From positions 1 to 6,134 of the forward strand of contig WGBF01000072.1 in the NCBI GenBank assembly GCA_015494485.1: a stretch of 6,134 bases of DNA, read 5' to 3'. Numbering within the stretch: the first letter of the stretch is position 1; each line of letters opens with the position of its first letter. The translations under genes were made by a program, and so were the position numbers. The notes below the pieces were generated by a model that did not search any database, was not told where the DNA came from, and was given only the letters and a program-made list of their open reading frames with translations. Source of the stretch: a bacterium (GTDB lineage: Bacteria; Calditrichota; Calditrichia; RBG-13-44-9; J042). Shown one piece after another: positions 6,008-6,134 of this stretch.

Positions 6008-6049
6008 CCGGATGTCCTGAAAAACAGCATTCCGGATATTTTGTTATTT
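6008..6049 (+). terminator. Probable intrinsic terminator after rnc
   Basis: CCGGATG (6008-6014) pairs with CAT-T-CCGG (6028-6035) past a bulged T, and CTG (6017-6019) pairs with CAG (6025-6027) around an AAAAA loop. This gives about 10 bp with small bulges, followed by the T-rich run ATATTTTGTTATTT. It sits 10 nt after the rnc stop. The bulges and broken T-tract make it weaker than the terminator after acpP. A competing 5-bp hairpin (CATCC/GGATG, 6001-6014) uses part of the same arm. The remaining bases to 6134 show no gene I can support. Confidence 0.5.
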
Positions 6050-6134
6050 CATGCCATTGTGGAGACCAGAGCATAAGGGAATCTCACTGAAGGGTTCCAT
6101 TGGAAATTTCTGAATGTTCTAAAATCCTTTGGAA

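Noticed and set aside
6051..6113. Short open frame of 20 codons starting at ATG 6051
   Set aside because: It is too short, has no ribosome site and directly follows the terminator-like hairpin.
6095..6125. Odd palindrome TTCCATTGGAA (6095-6105) and a -10-like TAAAAT (6120-6125) near the window end
   Set aside because: The palindrome has only a 1-nt centre and cannot form a hairpin. The TAAAAT has no matching -35 at a normal distance, and no start codon follows in the window.

Overview
The window is a compact type II fatty-acid synthesis (FAS II) gene cluster with every gene on the + strand. In order it holds the 3' part of fabH (cut by the window start), an outer-membrane-type lipoprotein with a CsgG-like domain and C-terminal TPRs, fabD, fabG, acpP, fabF and rnc (RNase III). 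There are no tRNA or rRNA genes, mobile elements, CRISPR arrays or long repeats, and no gene-free stretch longer than about 140 bases.

Organism: the lipoprotein signal peptide with a lipobox and the CsgG-like fold point to a diderm (Gram-negative) bacterium. Base composition looks close to half GC. Good Shine-Dalgarno sites, including a perfect TAAGGAGG before acpP, argue against classical Bacteroidetes, which mostly lack them. The acpP-fabF-rnc order and the 'hydrophobic then basic' N-terminal extension of RNase III would fit a lineage around the FCB group (for example Calditrichota or KSB1-like). This is inference from general knowledge; the sequence does not settle the phylum.

Layout: fabH (1-804) is followed after 16 nt by the lipoprotein gene (821-1879), then about 25 nt later by fabD (1906-2841), which overlaps fabG (2838-3581) by ATGA. 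acpP (3626-3868) follows after 44 nt. A strong intrinsic terminator (3881-3925) separates acpP from fabF (3956-5194). rnc (5209-5997) lies 14 nt behind fabF and is followed by a weaker terminator-like hairpin (6008-6049). The last 85 bases hold no gene I can support.

How the genes work together: FabD loads malonyl groups onto ACP. FabH condenses an acyl-CoA primer with malonyl-ACP, FabG reduces the beta-keto product and FabF carries out the elongating condensations. No dehydratase (FabZ/FabA) or enoyl reductase gene lies in the window, so the cycle must be completed from elsewhere. RNase III is a common passenger next to fabF. The enzymes are ordinary, with intact catalytic residues. The points worth a second look are the CsgG/TPR lipoprotein embedded between fabH and fabD, the terminator inside the cluster, and a perfect 9-bp GC-rich hairpin in the first codons of rnc. 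I found no clear evidence of a wholly new biological system.
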